DNA of 64,000 nucleotides from Bacteroidetes bacterium 43-16. GTDB lineage: Bacteria > Bacteroidota > Bacteroidia > Chitinophagales > Chitinophagaceae. Of the stretch, positions 63,074 through 64,000 are shown one piece after another. The position numbers and the translations under genes were made by a program. The notes beneath the pieces are model-generated. The model saw nothing but the letters and a program-made list of their open reading frames with translations, did not search any database and was not told the origin of the DNA. The stretch is taken from NCBI GenBank assembly GCA_001897525.1, contig MKTB01000002.1:70196-134195 (forward strand), given 5' to 3'. Each line of letters begins with the position of its first letter. Position 1 is the first letter of the stretch.

Positions 63074-64000
63074 TTATTCTTCGGCCTTATTCTTAATGGC
63101 CATGAGCAGGCTGTAAGCCCCATAAGCCACGATCTGTTTATCTTTCAGGAAACCTGCATGTTCAACAACCGTAAAGCCATCAGCACTCGTTCCGCTGCGG
63201 ACTTCATGCATTTTAAAAAGGTTCTGCCCCAGGGCTTCAAAAACATAAGATTTACCTTCATAAGCCACCACTGCAGAGTCCGGCAATACCTCGGCATCAT
63301 AGCGCAGTATATCAAGATCCGCATTGATGTACATCCCGTTCATCAGTTCGGGTGCAGGCTGCTCCAGTTTCGCGATTATAGAGGCGGCACCATCGGCATC
63401 TATACCCGGTACAATACTAACGACCTTAGCCGCATATTTTTTATCCGGCCCCTGGTTGGTATAAGCCTGTAACAATTGCCCGATCCCGATGCCCGAAATA
63501 TCATTTTCAAATACCTTCAGGTTAATGAGCAATCCCTTAGGATCGATCAGTTCAAAAATAGGATCAGAAGGTGCAATATATTGTCCCGTTTTTACAAATA
63601 CCTTACTGACGATACCGCTGAAAGGTGCATAAATATTTATGCTCCGCACCATATGATGCGCACTCACCGCAGCAGGATCAATATGGATCAATTTCAATTT
63701 CTCCTCCAGCGCCTTCAGGGTAGCCAGTAAAGTTTTATAATCAGCTTCCGCTATTTGCAGCTCTTTATCGCTGCTGGCCTTGTTTTCATTCAACTGGCGC
63801 TGGCGCTCATAATTAAGCCTGGCCGCTACAATCTGCGCTTTACTCACCAGGTAATCCTGTTGTAGCTGGATGAAACTATGGTCCTCTATCCGCGCCAGGG
63901 CATGGCCCTTGCTGAACTTAGTGCCCGGCAAAACTTGTATAGCAGTAATATGCCCGCCGATCATAGCCGACAAAGCGCTGATATGAGAAGGCGCAATATC
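63074..64000 (-). CDS. Efflux RND periplasmic adaptor subunit (partial)
   Basis: The frame is open to the right edge, so the N-terminus lies outside; at least 308 codons are inside. The pattern HISALSAMIGGHITAIQVLPGTKFSKGHALARIEDHSFIQL is the barrel-sandwich hybrid of CusB/CzcB-like membrane fusion proteins. An alpha-hairpin (about RQRQLNENKASSDKELQIAEADYKTLLATLK) and a beta-barrel follow. It would connect an inner-membrane RND pump to an outer-membrane channel for metal or drug efflux. Confidence 0.88.
   Translation of the reverse strand, partial: DIAPSHISALSAMIGGHITAIQVLPGTKFSKGHALARIEDHSFIQLQQDYLVSKAQIVAARLNYERQRQLNENKASSDKELQIAEADYKTLLATLKALEEKLKLIHIDPAAVSAHHMVRSINIYAPFSGIVSKVFVKTGQYIAPSDPIFELIDPKGLLINLKVFENDISGIGIGQLLQAYTNQGPDKKYAAKVVSIVPGIDADGAASIIAKLEQPAPELMNGMYINADLDILRYDAEVLPDSAVVAYEGKSYVFEALGQNLFKMHEVRSGTSADGFTVVEHAGFLKDKQIVAYGAYSLLMAIKNKAEE

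Overview
The window is chromosomal DNA of a Bacteroidota bacterium, most like a Chitinophagaceae member. The evidence is C-terminal type IX secretion (T9SS) sorting domains, GEVEDY-type adhesin domains, an ECF sigma/FecR pair, SusC-like TonB plug domains, DUF3857 transglutaminase-like proteins, and promoters of the Bacteroidota form (TTG, about 20 nt, TAnnTTTG). No rRNA, tRNA, CRISPR array, transposase or integrase was seen. Both edges cut genes: an adhesin on the left and an efflux adaptor on the right.

Layout. 1-5175 (minus): three paralogous T9SS-secreted proteins that differ mainly in the number of about 90-residue BIG2 Ig-like repeats (at least 5, then 1, then 3), with a 98-99 bp intergenic tandem duplication between two of them. 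5257-12155 (minus): a tightly packed seven-gene operon with its own TACATTTG element. It encodes a SpeD-like pyruvoyl decarboxylase, a DUF4178 zinc-ribbon membrane protein, a 60-residue exported peptide, a DUF350 membrane protein, a membrane-fused spermidine-synthase-like aminopropyltransferase, a Tat-type FAD amine-oxidase-like enzyme and a polytopic membrane protein. Just upstream, and perhaps functionally linked, lie a pterin dehydratase and a LytS/LytTR two-component pair (12211-15095). This operon is my best candidate for a little-described system: a polyamine-like chemistry assembled at the membrane. Its SpeD has Ser where characterised bacterial AdoMet decarboxylases have the catalytic Cys, so its substrate may not be AdoMet.

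15242-25776: secreted SIMPL and vWA proteins, a methyltransferase, a GNAT-nitrilase fusion, an isocitrate-lyase/PEP-mutase-like enzyme, a T9SS protein, and an ECF sigma-FecR-STN/barrel unit in which the third protein is a short outer-membrane-like protein rather than a SusC receptor. 26329-28343: an AT-rich two-gene unit, DUF4062 plus AlbA_2/HATPase (start-stop overlap), resembling a small defence or regulatory module. 28747-31568: alpha/beta hydrolase and UvrB. 31724-34476: an ECF sigma factor, an anti-sigma-like membrane protein that itself ends in a carboxypeptidase-regulatory-like domain and a TonB-plug-like segment, and an orphan plug-only protein.

34543-45908: KdsD, a membrane protein, enoyl-CoA hydratase, DUF4230, two DUF3857 proteins (the first has lost the transglutaminase Cys), a Na/Pi transporter, an SDR and small membrane proteins. 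45967-52564: divergent DNA-repair/helicase genes mfd and an SNF2 helicase. 52756-53932: a zeta-toxin-like kinase followed by a small basic/acidic protein, with a clear promoter, a perfect 12-nt palindrome and a terminator. 54163-64000: membrane proteins, YddG-like exporter, lipoprotein, RmuC, secreted proteins, an orphan LuxR response regulator preceded by a gene with a striking array of inverted repeats, methionine aminopeptidase and an efflux adaptor.

All calls are from reading the sequence and conserved motifs; no database search was run.
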